Source of the DNA: Marchantia polymorpha subsp. ruderalis | Lineage: Eukaryota; Streptophyta; Marchantiopsida; Marchantiales; Marchantiaceae | Length of the DNA stretch: 64,000 bases | NCBI GenBank assembly: GCA_037833965.1 | Contig: AP031355.1 | Coordinates: 18,315,501 to 18,379,500 of the forward strand | Direction of reading: 5' to 3' | Part shown: in pieces, positions 13,681 through 25,260 of the stretch | How the letters are laid out: the number at the start of each line of letters is the position of its first letter | How positions within the stretch are numbered: the stretch's first letter is position 1 | Program-made: the position numbers and the translations under genes | The notes under the pieces: generated by a model | Told to the model about the DNA's origin: nothing | The model's database searches: none | What the model saw: only the letters and a program-made list of their open reading frames with translations

Positions 13681-15756
13681 TCAAGACCGTTTCTTAAAAA
13701 GCACAACAACAAGAAATATACTCCTTCAACAACCCAATATATCTTTTAGACTAGCTTCAAGATCAAAATAAGCGATCATAGAAATGCCAGGAAAGTATTG
13801 ACATTCGTGATTTTAAAATTACTGATTTTAAAATTATTGTTGGTGTGGACAAGGTGCAAAACTTCAAGTCATTGATGTGTATACTTAGCCGGTGAAAATA
13901 TAAAAATATTATATAAAAAACAGTATGTTTCATTGTGATTGAAAAATGTTCATTTTATATAATTTTAAAAATTTATATCAATATTTTTATTGTGAAATGA
14001 TTTATTTTAATTGATAAATTCATTAATTATTATATGATTAAATTTTTGATACAATGTTGATATCATATATGTAACATATGATTATATGCGATGTCATATA
14101 GTAATGTATGACATGAAATTTTATCAATCTTGAATTTTTTTTACTTATTAGTTTATTGATAATTTATCGATGAAATCAACAGATTTATAACTTCATCTTA
14201 TTTCATATTTTTTTCCAAAAAATAAATAAATATCTTATTATTTTTAATTATGAGTAAATTTCATAATATTTTTTATTTTTTCAAAAATTAAAATAAATGA
14301 TGCGATATATATGGTTGATTTTATTAGATATAATGTTAGAGATGAATTTTTAGTAAGATTATAATATATTGAGAAATTGAATTGATTTGCTTTATATTTT
14401 TTTTCTTTATATTCACTTACTGAAATTTTTGAGTTAAATATAGACGCAATTAAGATGCGTTGTTATGTTTGTCAACAATTTCTAACGTTTTTTACACACT
14501 AAATATTCACAATAATTCACACTGTTTACCATCAAATTTAAGATAGAACTATGAATGTGCCAAACCGTTACATATTCACAAAAAAGTAAATTCGCAACTT
14601 ACACCTTTATGCAAGATATTGAAAGATTTTAAATTGAGTAATTTGAATCAAACCTAAAAAAATAATTAAAAATGGATATAAGTTGGACCTTAAAACAGTG
14701 ATTACTTTCTGAAACTTTTGAAATTGCTCTAACCCAACCGCTTGCTTATATTTCTTGCACTCATGTTGGAATTTTATTTTGGGAGTATTTTATCCTTTAA
14801 TGTTACAAGGCCGAATGATTCCAAAGCAAACAAAAGTTATACATTCCTTATGAGACACACTACCAAGATACTACGTGATTTGTTCCAGCCAGGCAACTCT
14901 AAATATCAAGTAAATTAAGACACTTTAACTTGTGCGGATTCTCCCCAACGATCTAGCTACTTATTGAATTCCTGTAATTGACTTGTGACATTGAAGATGG
15001 GAAATCATTGCATCAAAACTTGAAGTACGAAATGGATTATACAGGGAAATAAGGATGGAAACATGGAGATAACAATAGAGATGGAAAACAATTACATGGA
15101 CGAAAGATGATGTGTACCTTGTATTGGTGACGTGTATGAGTGTTGCCTTCCATTTTTTTGAATCGGCCTTGAGTGGTATTTAGACTGAAACGAAGACGAA
15201 CATATATATTAGAAGAGTTAGGATATTTGGGAGGTCTGAATTATCTGTAATGAAGTTCATTTGCACCGCTGCAGAAAGTGATGTGATATGGGATGATTGG
15301 TCAAAATAGAATGTATAGTGCTACTGTTCAGTCTTAGAATATGACTGAACCGTATTCTAAGAGAAAACTGGAAATGTTTTCTTCATCACAACTGACATAT
15401 CCATGAAACTACTCAGGCTAGATGTACATACCATAATATCCTGACCATCAGATTTATTCAAGGTTTGACATTCTTGCTTTATATTAACCTCGATTTTCCT
15501 TCAAGACATGCGTAGAATTCATTTGTTTCTCAAAATAAATCCTCACATAGAAAATAATTGAGGTGATGCAGTAAACGGAATATATCATCATCCCCTGTAA
15601 TTATTGCGTTGTAAACTTGCTGGCGACAATACACGAAGGAAAGAAGGGACGTGTGATCATAGTGCTACGATATATATCTCTATAATACCACCAAGAGAAT
15701 CTTCTCCAATAGCCGCAATGACGAGGTCCTATAGTATTCAAAGCGGTGTGTTATTA

Positions 15757-16044
15757 TCATCTACATCTTATTGCGTGACCTGACTTTTCAATCAGTTTCA
15801 TTGTTGTCCAAAAAGTGATAAAAAAAGAGGTATGATTGGTGAAAAGTTGGGAAAATACAGTTTCCCAACTCTGGGCGAGATGTAGTTTCATAACCATGTG
15901 GGATATCATCTTTCCAATGTCCATCGAGCTTTCTAGCCACGGCTGGTTTCGATTATTGGCGAGGACAAGTACAACTAGGAAGTAACTAATGCTTGTGATG
16001 ATGTAGAATCTTAGAGCTAAGGAGGAGGAGTTGAGGGCATACAT
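15757..16044 (-). CDS. Unrecognised ORF, possible gene relic
   Basis: A 95-codon ATG-initiated frame. The first third is hydrophobic and could form one membrane segment (FYIITSISYFLVVLVLA). The remainder is mixed, with LESSMDIGKMISHMVMKL and a Trp/Phe-rich end. The local GC content is higher than in the surrounding AT-rich block. No neighbouring exon with clear splice sites was found, although the next frame downstream on the same strand also reads like protein for about 25 codons. This suggests a frameshifted relic. No family assigned; it may be spurious. Confidence 0.25.
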   Translation of the reverse strand: MYALNSSSLALRFYIITSISYFLVVLVLANNRNQPWLESSMDIGKMISHMVMKLHLAQSWETVFSQLFTNHTSFFITFWTTMKLIEKSGHAIRCR

Positions 16045-16499
16045 GTACTTTTGATGTCTTTTAGGTTGAGCTTTTAGGTCAAGCTACGATTTTAAGAAAA
16101 ATGATTTGGGTGGAATTGCGATATGCAAATGATAGAAGAGTGAAAAGCCAGAAAAGTTCCTAAAGAAAAAAATCACTTTATATCGTTGAACTGGATGACA
16201 TTCGTAGATAATCCGGTAGAACTGTTGAGATCTTTGGGTTGTTATGGTCACTAAAGTATGGATATAGTATTTTAATCACATCAATCAACCGAAGAGTCAA
16301 ATATATTTAAACATGAATTCCAGCTACTACAATACTAGCGTAGTAATTCATACGAGCCAAGATATAAGAAATAAGATAACACTTGTGGTGAAAAACGCTT
16401 GACTCCAATTTCGAAGCATTCCTTGCAATTCAGGAACCAACAAATCATGTTCCATGCAATTCTTGATATTCAATTGTATCTTCACAACTCACTTACAAC

Positions 16500-17789
16500 T
16501 CAGGCTGTTTCGTTTTACCGCCTGTCACCGGTCGGCAGACTGAAGATCCTGCTTGTGGCCGGTCGGTCCTTGTTCTTTAGGCCTCCTTCACTTCCCGGTC
16601 ACCTTTCACCGGGTCGACAGGGAAAAGAGCGCCTATGTTTCCAATATCTCATGGACACCTGCCGCTTTTCTACTACGGTTCTCTTCATCGACCGGGCGTC
16701 TCTACAATTTTACACGTGATTACCGAGTTTCTCCCGAAAGATTAAACTCTTGCCCGAAGGGTATGTATCGATTCAAGGCAGGCAAGACAATTTACTCGCG
16801 CTGGATCCGAGTACTATTTCTCGGGAAGGAGAATCCCCAGACTCTTGGTCACAGGCTTGTACCGGTCCTTCGTTTGTAGTTCCCGCGCTGATCCGGTCGG
16901 CCCGCCGTGCTGGGGAAGAGCGGCATTCATCGTTCAGCGGCATTCTCGATCTGTCAGTCCGGGCAGAGAAATCGGTGCTTTTCTTAAATGCGAATTGCAA
17001 GATCCCTTCGAATTTGCAGTTCAGAAGTGTTTCTCAAAAGGGGAAACGAACGAGAACAAGAAGTAGAGGTACGAGGAATTTTTCCCCTATCGCGAAGAAT
17101 ATGTGTGTCAGTTTTGAGCTACTTTTAAATCTTTAAACTCCAGAATGTGAGTAGATTCTGGATGTCAGGTCAAAGACTTCTCGTCTTTTGTTGCACAGCT
17201 CGTCCGGCTGACACGGCATTGTGCACTAGGTTTCCTTTTTCTCGTCTTCTCTGATGGATGAAGCTAACGCACGTAGTGTGCTACATTGTATTTTGGAAGT
17301 CGAATTTGAATGTTGTCGCGGCATTTTCTTCTCTGTGTATCGGAGATTGAGTACTAGTTTGCTGACCTTTGTTGGATTAATCCCCTAGTTTAAGATTAGC
17401 TTGCAGAGCATTTTCCTAGTCGGTGTGAGATGCGTCGTGGATGCAGTGCCGAATTGTGGATACAGTGTCGTTGCACCAGCTTTTAATTCCTCCTTCTGGC
17501 TCGCAACTGGTTTATTTGTAAGCTGTCTCCGTGAGGGTTAAGATAGTGAAGTCTGAAAGCAATTGTGAAATAGAGCCTTATCTGTCTTCGAGTTTTGCTT
17601 GTCTTGTATTTCATCAGGCAGGCCAGCCGCTGTTGTGAACATAAATTTACAGTACAATTTGCTGCCCTGGTTGTAATCAGGAACTCAGGAGTGATATCAC
17701 AGGACACCCTGCTTTTGAGATTGGAGGACTAAATAGCCATAAAAGCATATTACCCTGTTACTTTCTTGAGGAGAGCAGGGCGATCAGAC
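16500..17789 (+). promoter_or_regulatory. Probable AUG4 promoter and 5' leader
   Basis: A GC-richer segment directly upstream of the AUG4 start codon. The 8-mer CCGGTCGG occurs exactly three times, at 16528-16535, 16559-16566 and 16893-16900. Open frames of 106-128 codons here overlap in several phases and show no domain. No clear TATA box was identified. A non-coding first exon with an intron is possible but cannot be placed. Confidence 0.4.
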
Positions 17790-20700
17790 ATGGTACGAGC
17801 AATGCTTCTGCCTCCTGCAGGTCAAGCTCATAGTCCAGGGCTGATACATGTCCTCGATCTACTAGAGAGACATTGTCTAGCGCCTGATGGGTCATTACTC
17901 GTCAATTCCACCTATCAGGACCTCCTTCTGGTAAGAGTCCTCGCCATTAACTGGGACTTGCTCTCAATGAAGTATATATCAGATGGATAGACTGCGATGT
18001 CTAAATTAAACTTTCATTTGGATATTTCTCATTTGTTAATTAGTAAAATTTGCGAAGCAGAATTGCTATTAAAATCACTTTGATTAACTGATATATGAGC
18101 TTACTATACGAGTCCACTCTGATCGCACTACTTATGAGTCGTAGTCATCAAAATGGGTGATCTCAGTGGTATTATCTGTGTTTTCCGACTGCTATACCCT
18201 TAATTGCTTCTACGACTATTTCCTGTGTCCAAATAAGTCATTGTAGTAGACTGGTCTATAATTTACAGCAATCGCTTTCATTTCACTTGTTTTCGTGCGT
18301 ATGGAACTTCTTAGGAAAATTCTTTCATTCACGCGCTGTGGTGGTGGCTTGGAGAGAACACGCAGGCACGAGAAGAGATGGCGAAAGAAAGACTTCGGTA
18401 CTTTGAAGCAATGGTCGGTCTATTGTTTCCTACTCTTCTGCATGGTGATGGGTGTCTGCACCATCAAACCAAGCCCTTGTAGTTAGGCATCGTAGAATGA
18501 ACCTGAAAACAACTTGAGAGGAAGTTCAGAGTTTAGTACCCTATGATTGTCAGAACATCCTGAACAGGGACATAAATTTGGGCATCACCGACCCATTCAT
18601 TCGAGAGTGTTCACTCTTTTAGATTAACCTCATAGCTGAGTATAATGACCTTCTTAACGAGCTTGACACAAGCTAATCATCTTCAATGATTCTTATGTTT
18701 GGTTTACTCAGGCTCTTTACTGTGAGGCAGTGGCCTTAGTCGAGGAATACCACCAAGCTGTGTCCGTTGCAAACGCAGGAGGTATCCGGGACTTGCAGGC
18801 AGTCTTCGGCCAACTTGGTCTACGCTGCGCACCTCAGGTAACGAGCTGCCATCAAGTCCTCGTTATCATACACAACATGGATAAGGAAGTCCTTGTCAAC
18901 TTAACTTTCTCTTGTCTTCACTAAATTCCAGTCTAAAACATTAGTGCACCGTTAATTTGATACTATGCACATGACACGAATTCAATTTACTTGTAGCTTT
19001 ATCTTATTATGGAAGTAGCATCATCTCCCCTTTCTGAGACTTATTAGGGCGTTCCCTCATGCCCCCGATCCCCCCCCAGGAGACTAACTAGTCTTCTGGC
19101 ACATCTTCTTTGAAGGAAGTGCCAGAAGTTAGACTCTTGATGGTTGTTGATCTTCTTTGTGCTCCTAGTTTTATTGTCAGTGACTTCCATTCGCTTCTTT
19201 GCGTTCTGCTCCTTGCTTAGATCGAGTTTGTGAAAGTGTTCAGTTCTAAGCCACTCGTCATGAACAAGTATGCAAGCGTTCTGAAAACTTTGGCTTGAAC
19301 TGACAAAGTTTTCAAATCCGTCGTTGTTACCACAGGTTTATGAAGCTCTTGAACAAAGACTAGTTATCGCGGAGTCAGCCCAACGCCTTAGATTGCCACT
19401 TATCGCTAAAGATGGGGAGTTGCCAGATGAGGATATGGAAAAGTGGAGTATCATCTCTCGCAGTTCTTTTGACAGCAGTAGCACTACCAGCATCAGCACA
19501 AATACTACCGTTACCAGTATCATGACATCCTCCACTACTCCAAGCACTTTCTTCTTAGGTGGAACTAATCCATCGGAGTTGGCAGATCCAGGCATAGGGG
19601 GACCTGTGCATAGGATGTTGGGATTGACTCCAACTTGGTTTCGTCAAAGTCAACTAATGCATGCACCGTTCACAGAGGTACGTCTCCTATCTGCTAACTT
19701 GGGGCTTGATACCTGTCCCGAGCATATACTAAACTATTTAAAATAGAATGCAACCATGTACTTCGAAGATGAGGAGATTACTAGATTTGCCGACGCTAAG
19801 TACAAATTTGTTGATCCATGTCTGACCTTGCTTTTGAGCTTGTGCAGGATAGTACCGTATATCAGATGGCTCTCATTCCTCAGATCGAATCCCGGCTAAG
19901 GTCGAAGTGCGACAAGCTTGCTGCGGTTTCAGAAGCTGATCAAGCAGGTTGAATACATGAGTTCTATGTCGAAGTGTCCCCGATAGCAGTAGTTTCTGCC
20001 TTGACTCAAGGACAGATGACAGGCAAAGATGAATAAGTAAACCGCGAACTATACTCATCCATGGAGACAGATCCTTCTATAGAAATAGATTCTCTTCATT
20101 CTCGAAGAGTCCTCCCTCTTTTCGTCCTCCTAGTTCCTTCGCTTCATCTTCTTTTTCTTCTTCTTCCTCCATTTCAATAGCACCGTCCAACCAGAGCGCA
20201 GGGTTTTTGATCATCAGGCATATGTGGAATACATTGAAGAGTTCAGTTTGTCACGTGACATCATCTCAAGCAAAGTATGAAAGTTGACATGATGACGGAG
20301 TCTTTTGAGTCACAATATGTGGGTTTCCCTGTTGTCTGACAAGTTTTTCTGGAATGTTGTAGTGAATCTCCATCCGTCAAAGAGCACGCGACTTACAGAC
20401 AGGTTAGTCATATGCTATTTACACTGTCGTGCCTGTCTATCATCCACTTTAATGAGTAGAATCTTTCAGACGCTTTGTAACTTGCGTATATTGTGAAGGC
20501 TATTTTCTTGATGACTGAGGCAACTCATATCTTTCTTGGTTCGGTTGAGTGTTGTAATAATGTCTGGAATTTCAACAAACTCTTTTACAGAGTAAAAGTA
20601 TCAGTAGAGACGATTGAAGCCGAAGAGTGGGCCTTGCTGGAGGATCTATTCTCAGCCGACCGCAAGTTTTCCGAATACTATAACGTACGAAATCAAACTT

Positions 20701-23069
20701 GCTGTAAAATTTTGATGAAAAGTACGCTGGCCAGGAAACTCAGACGGATCAGTCATGGATAGAAGCATAGCATTTGCAGTAAGTCTGGGAAAGTCTTATT
20801 AGGGCACAATCTAATCTACTAGCTATACATGTGACGGAAAAGCTTCCGCGAGATTGTCAACTTGCATTGTGTACAATGAAGTTAGAAAGCTGTTTGTACT
20901 GTAGTAAAGCATAAATGGCCCTTCGAAGTAAATTGGTTCGAATTCCAGAAGCTTTGTCTGCTGTTTTCTTGCTGTAGCTTCATTGTGCACCAGGGAACAT
21001 ATAACGAAACATAGGATATTCGTGTAGATGGAGAAAAACTCTGAAACGTCTTACTTGTCTTTTATTTACAAAGTATATCACATGTTTGATCTGTAGCTTC
21101 AGGTGCTGCTAAACATCAGGAAGAAAGCAGGGCCAAGAAGGGCATTGGTCCTTCATTCTCCGAAGGTTCTCACGTTCGTTTTTGTTGACACAGGTCTTGG
21201 AGCAGATTCTTGGGGTTTTATTAAGACTGGTGAAAGATTTCAAATTAACTCATCAATTTCAATATGTATGGTGCTTTCTACCCTCTAAGAGAGTAGAGCT
21301 ACTAAAATGTATGTGAAATGTAGTGTCATGTGTTTATATGAGTGTTCTCTCTCGGTGTTCTAGTTCTCTATTTTGTTGTGATATAGTTTTAATGCAAAAC
21401 AGAACGCCATCTACCCCCTCATGTCTTTCATACTACGTGCATGTAAAAACGGTTAGCACTGTCAGAGAGTTTTCAAAGTTAATAAATAGAAGAAGAGCTT
21501 TGGTCCATTAATGTTTCTCAGTACCGTGTGTTGAGTACCGTAGTGCTTGAAGATCCCTAGTGTTCGAGTTTCGTGAAGTTTGGCTCAGAAAGTCCGAGGT
21601 TTAGCTGAAAAGACGTATCAAGGGAACTGCCATCGGGACGGATGTTAGGAGCTCTTCGAAGAGCTACGAGTAAGATGTAATCGTAGAATGATTCACAGCC
21701 TAAAGATCTAAAGACTTTTGGTTCTCGTGTTGCAGGATGGAATGAGGAAAGCATGGCTTTGCAAAAGATGTCAGACCATGAATACGAAGTTGAGGTACGC
21801 ATTTCTTAACGAGACGTATCACATTTCGTATTGTAATGCTTAGAATTTGGGTATCTAGTATATCTCTTGAAAAGAGCCCTTCTTTCTTTCAATTTGATCA
21901 ATCTGCGCTGCTCAACTAGTCGGTCATTTACAACCGATTATTTTAGCATATAGGTTTGAAAGTCATGCTGTTCTAGTGGCTAGTGGTTGACAAACATGAG
22001 TGGTCGACTGAAAAATTCTATGATGGGTAGACTCACAATATTTTCTTGAAAAAGAAATTTTGGGTGTGGTTTCGCCAGTTTGACTCAGGATCACTCTTGC
22101 TGCTTTTTATGATGTAGTGACTTTTGCTCTTTCAGTCCGATAGCTGGAATTTAATTCATATCTAGGCCCTCCTGCAGTAGAAACTCTTCGTTGTTATTCG
22201 AGTGCTGACCTACGTAAACTCAGCTTTGATCTACGTGAGATTTGAGCTTTTACTCTCCTTAGTTTTCATGTCATTTATGCTGGAATCAGGCGTTTGTGCT
22301 ATTGTTGGAAACTTAGATTGCACATGCTTCGGTTGCAGAGTGTTGGAGCATCTTCTTTTAAGAGATACTTACACACAAGATTCCATCCCTGCTCTTCATA
22401 AAATCAGGTGAAGATTAGTATGTTTTAATACCTCCTGACTTTCAAAAAATACATTCATTGTTCAGCTGACGAATCTTCTGCTGATCACGTTTCCAATGAC
22501 TTTATTTTGTATATATAATATATAAAAATAAAGAATTTTATTTTTATTCTATGTGGAAACTATTTTTCCAAAATTAATTGCATTTTGTCATCATTCAATC
22601 AGGAGCTACCTGGTGGAAGCGAATGAAGAGGCAACTGCAGCTTACAACAGAGCAGTAAGTGACCAGTCTTTATTTTTATTATTCTTTGCCATGTCTAATG
22701 ACTCTTTAATGGGTTCTAATAACGTGGAATTTGTGTCTTTATCTTAGGTTACGAGATTGCGTGAGTATCAAGGAGTGGATCAGTATTTTGATGACATAGC
22801 TCGTCGTTACCACGATTTAATCACTGTGAGTATACTCAAGTCTACTCTCTTCATCATTCTTCGTTCTCCCGAACAAAATCAAAACCAGATGAAGCTTATT
22901 GTAGATGCTTTACTCGAAGTTATCTCCTCATTTTTGGTAGTAGCGCGGAGCACTACCATCAGCATGGGTTTCTCAATTCTTAAACTGCTTTTTACAGAAA
23001 CTGGAGGGTATTCAGTGGACAATACGACAGGTGGAGATGGACCTAAATAATGCCCATGATCATTCGTAG
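17790..23069 (+). CDS. AUG4: AUGMIN subunit 4 (HAUS4 homologue)
   Basis: Subunit of the eight-part augmin complex, which docks gamma-tubulin ring complexes on existing microtubules and is needed for spindle and phragmoplast arrays. Fourteen exons: 17790-17930, 18366-18413, 18712-18837, 19336-19677, 19848-19947, 20181-20202, 20385-20402, 20591-20684, 21194-21265, 21736-21794, 22339-22407, 22603-22654, 22748-22825, 22998-23069. Together 1293 nt, 430 residues plus stop, close to the usual length of about 420. Family-typical blocks seen: LLERHCLAPDGSLL, EEYHQAVSVANAGGIRDLQ, AQRLRLPLIAKDGELP, EKWSIISRSS, FSADRKFSEYYN, VLEQILGVLLRLVKD, WLCKRCQTMNTKLR, YTQDSIPALHKIR, LREYQGVDQYFDDIARRYHD and IQWTIRQVEMDL. 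The C-terminal half is helical and probably coiled coil. The start ATG is the first in frame before the conserved block. Weak points: exon 2 has a non-consensus donor (GTCGGT), and the microexons 6 and 7 are chosen by frame and splice signals. A good polyadenylation site was not identified. Confidence 0.93.
19093..19128. repeat. Intronic stem-loop
   Basis: Within AUG4 intron 3, CTTCTGGCAC (19093-19102) and GTGCCAGAAG (19119-19128) are perfect reverse complements, with a 16-base loop whose TTC...GAA ends can extend the stem. It could be a small fold-back insertion or a chance hairpin; it is too short for a typical plant microRNA precursor. Confidence 0.7.
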
Positions 23070-23971
23070 CATGGTAATGCTTCAAATCTCGATATTGTCA
23101 ACAGTTTCTTTATGAGTCTATTGGATCAACATACTCGATGTTCAATTCATCTTTTTATCACCTCGCAGACCCTACAATACAAAGTTACATGCATCAACGT
23201 CATTGACGATTCATCTAAACGGGCACTCCACCACATCTATAAAGGAGACTATGAAAGAAGATTGGGAAGGGGTATGGAGGCGCCCAATCAGGACACTTCT
23301 TTTATCTCTCAACAGACCCTTGCTGATGGTTGGAACCGGTGAGATTATTTGGCAGATGTCATCAAAGATCTAATGGAATTATACAAGGCTCAACCACTTA
23401 CTCTTAACGCTTCCAAATCATGAGAGCGTTCTGTATGATTGACCTTGATGACCTTCAGTAGGTCATTGTAGCAATAGGTTGTAGTGTCTGCAGATAGTAG
23501 ACAGATATTTAAGGAGCATGTACGCACGAAAGTCAAATTAGCATAACCTTCTTTTGTATATTATTATGGTTTTGTGGATATCAAATACAGGAGTTACATT
23601 TCACACATTTTCGTTCTACGTCAGGATTTCTCAAGGTTGTGTGCTTTTACAAACCTGGAATTTTGCAATAGATCTGGAGCACATGGAAGTCAGCTTATCT
23701 GTTTTACCTTGCATTGTCCCCACAGAGGCTGCGTTCCAATTATCTAATTTAGTGAGTGACTTTGTATGAAAAGAATGTACTGAGCTAGAATGATAACCCA
23801 GACCTCATAAAAGTGGCATTTTATTAATAAATGCCACCTTTGCCACAATTAAAATTGGATCGATGCCACGATGATTGGAATTTCGGCTTTCCGGCGTAAA
23901 ACTTGAAAACTTCGCACGCACTGCGTAATGTTTACGAAGTGCAAGAAAAACTAGTGCAAGGTTTCAAGTCC

Positions 23972-24016
23972 GTTGAAAGTTGAGACGCGTAATTATTACG
24001 TGTCTCAAATTTCAAC
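23972..24016. repeat. Long near-perfect palindrome
   Basis: A 22-base left arm (23972-23993) and a 22-base right arm (23995-24016) are reverse complements with two mismatches, around a single central base. The core is GAGACGCGTAAT against ATTACGTGTCTC. It lies within a 300-bp GC-richer patch dense in related words (GTTTCAAC, CGTTGAAAG), as in foldback-type element ends. Confidence 0.85.
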
Positions 24017-25260
24017 GCCAACAAGTTTCAACTTTCGATGAGAACAACAGTCGCGAATCGAAACATGTAATTTTCGAATTTCGAGGCCACCCAGGAAAAA
24101 TTGCGACGTATGTGTTCTTATACACGCAAACTGTTTGATGTCGTGTTGATTGTCTCTCCCCCTCTCTCGATCGCTCATCTCGCATCAATAGATATTTCTT
24201 CTTGACAGTCTTGTATAGTTTCTTGCTAAGTTTCCTCTTGTCCTGGTTGCTTGTCTATGATTATTTGATCCTTTAGACCCGGAGCTGGCTGATCTTTCGT
24301 GTGTGACGTGTCGAATGAACTACTACCAGGTTTGAAGATAAATCTTGGTGTCATTGACGATGATTATGTGAGTTTTGCTTACTCTTTTTGGTCTCAAAGG
24401 CCGGTGGAATCTTTGCGACTCCAACTGACTACAATCGTCAAATTAAACCCTAAAAGCTAGAAAGGACTTCTTGACTAAACATATGTTCATGACACTACGT
24501 GTGGAGTAGATGCGATTGTAAATATCTCATGACACTACATTCATGAATTCTCTGGGCGTATTGTGCACCTGAGATTAAGGGTACAAGCCTAGAGCAAGTA
24601 GGTGGATGTCAACTGGCTATGGAAACATTGCCTTCCTTCATTGCGAGTGAAGGAAACAGCTGGAGAAGATAGACTTCAAAACAGTCTTTCTTTTCCGGCT
24701 TTTTCCTTCACTAGCAATGAAGAAATTGTGTATTAATAAGTTCCCATCGTTTCCTGTTTGAGTAGGTGAATATCCACGTTTGTTCGTGCTTCGCGTTGAG
24801 TTTGTACACATAAATAGTTTGAATTTTTTAATCCTTGTATCTTTCGAATTCTAATATGTAAACATGTATAATATATCTGCTTAATCTATATTCATCTTGA
24901 AGTGTGTTTTATAAAGGTTGAGATCTCAACAGTTCGATGTCATCAGCAATCCCGTATCGGAACACTTTCAAAGATCAAATACAACCGATTTCAGAGATTA
25001 TATATAGGGTATAGTGATTCTCTACTTGCAATTGAGTCTTTACTAAGGGCGATTGCGATGTGTGTAGAATTGCTACACGTACCAACAAATGGTAAAGTAC
25101 ATAAGGTTTAATACGGATTCAATTTGCAAAATATTTTGACTGCGCCAAGAAAGTGGAAACTGTTCAATGTCAGTTTCGCATTTTCAATGGAAGAGAGAGT
25201 CGGTAAGATGCTGGCGTGAAGCAAAAGTGCACTGAAAACATTCAATTATTATATAGCCGT

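Larger units (their letters stand above)
12400..16400. other. AT-rich intergenic block with coding relics
   Basis: Apart from the two relics listed separately (13313-13680 and 15757-16044), I see no gene. Composition is strongly AT-rich from about 12600 to 14700 and milder beyond. Stretches near 13900-14400 are almost pure A/T with short self-complementary words. Confidence 0.6.

Noticed and set aside
20930-20950. GGTTCGAATTCC, resembling a tRNA T-arm
   Set aside because: No matching acceptor, D or anticodon arms upstream; it lies in an AUG4 intron.
21103-21190. Frame starting LLNIRKKAGPRR as a candidate AUG4 exon
   Set aside because: It does not match the family, and the segment at 21194-21265 (VLEQILGVLLRLVKD) fits exactly and in phase with both neighbours.
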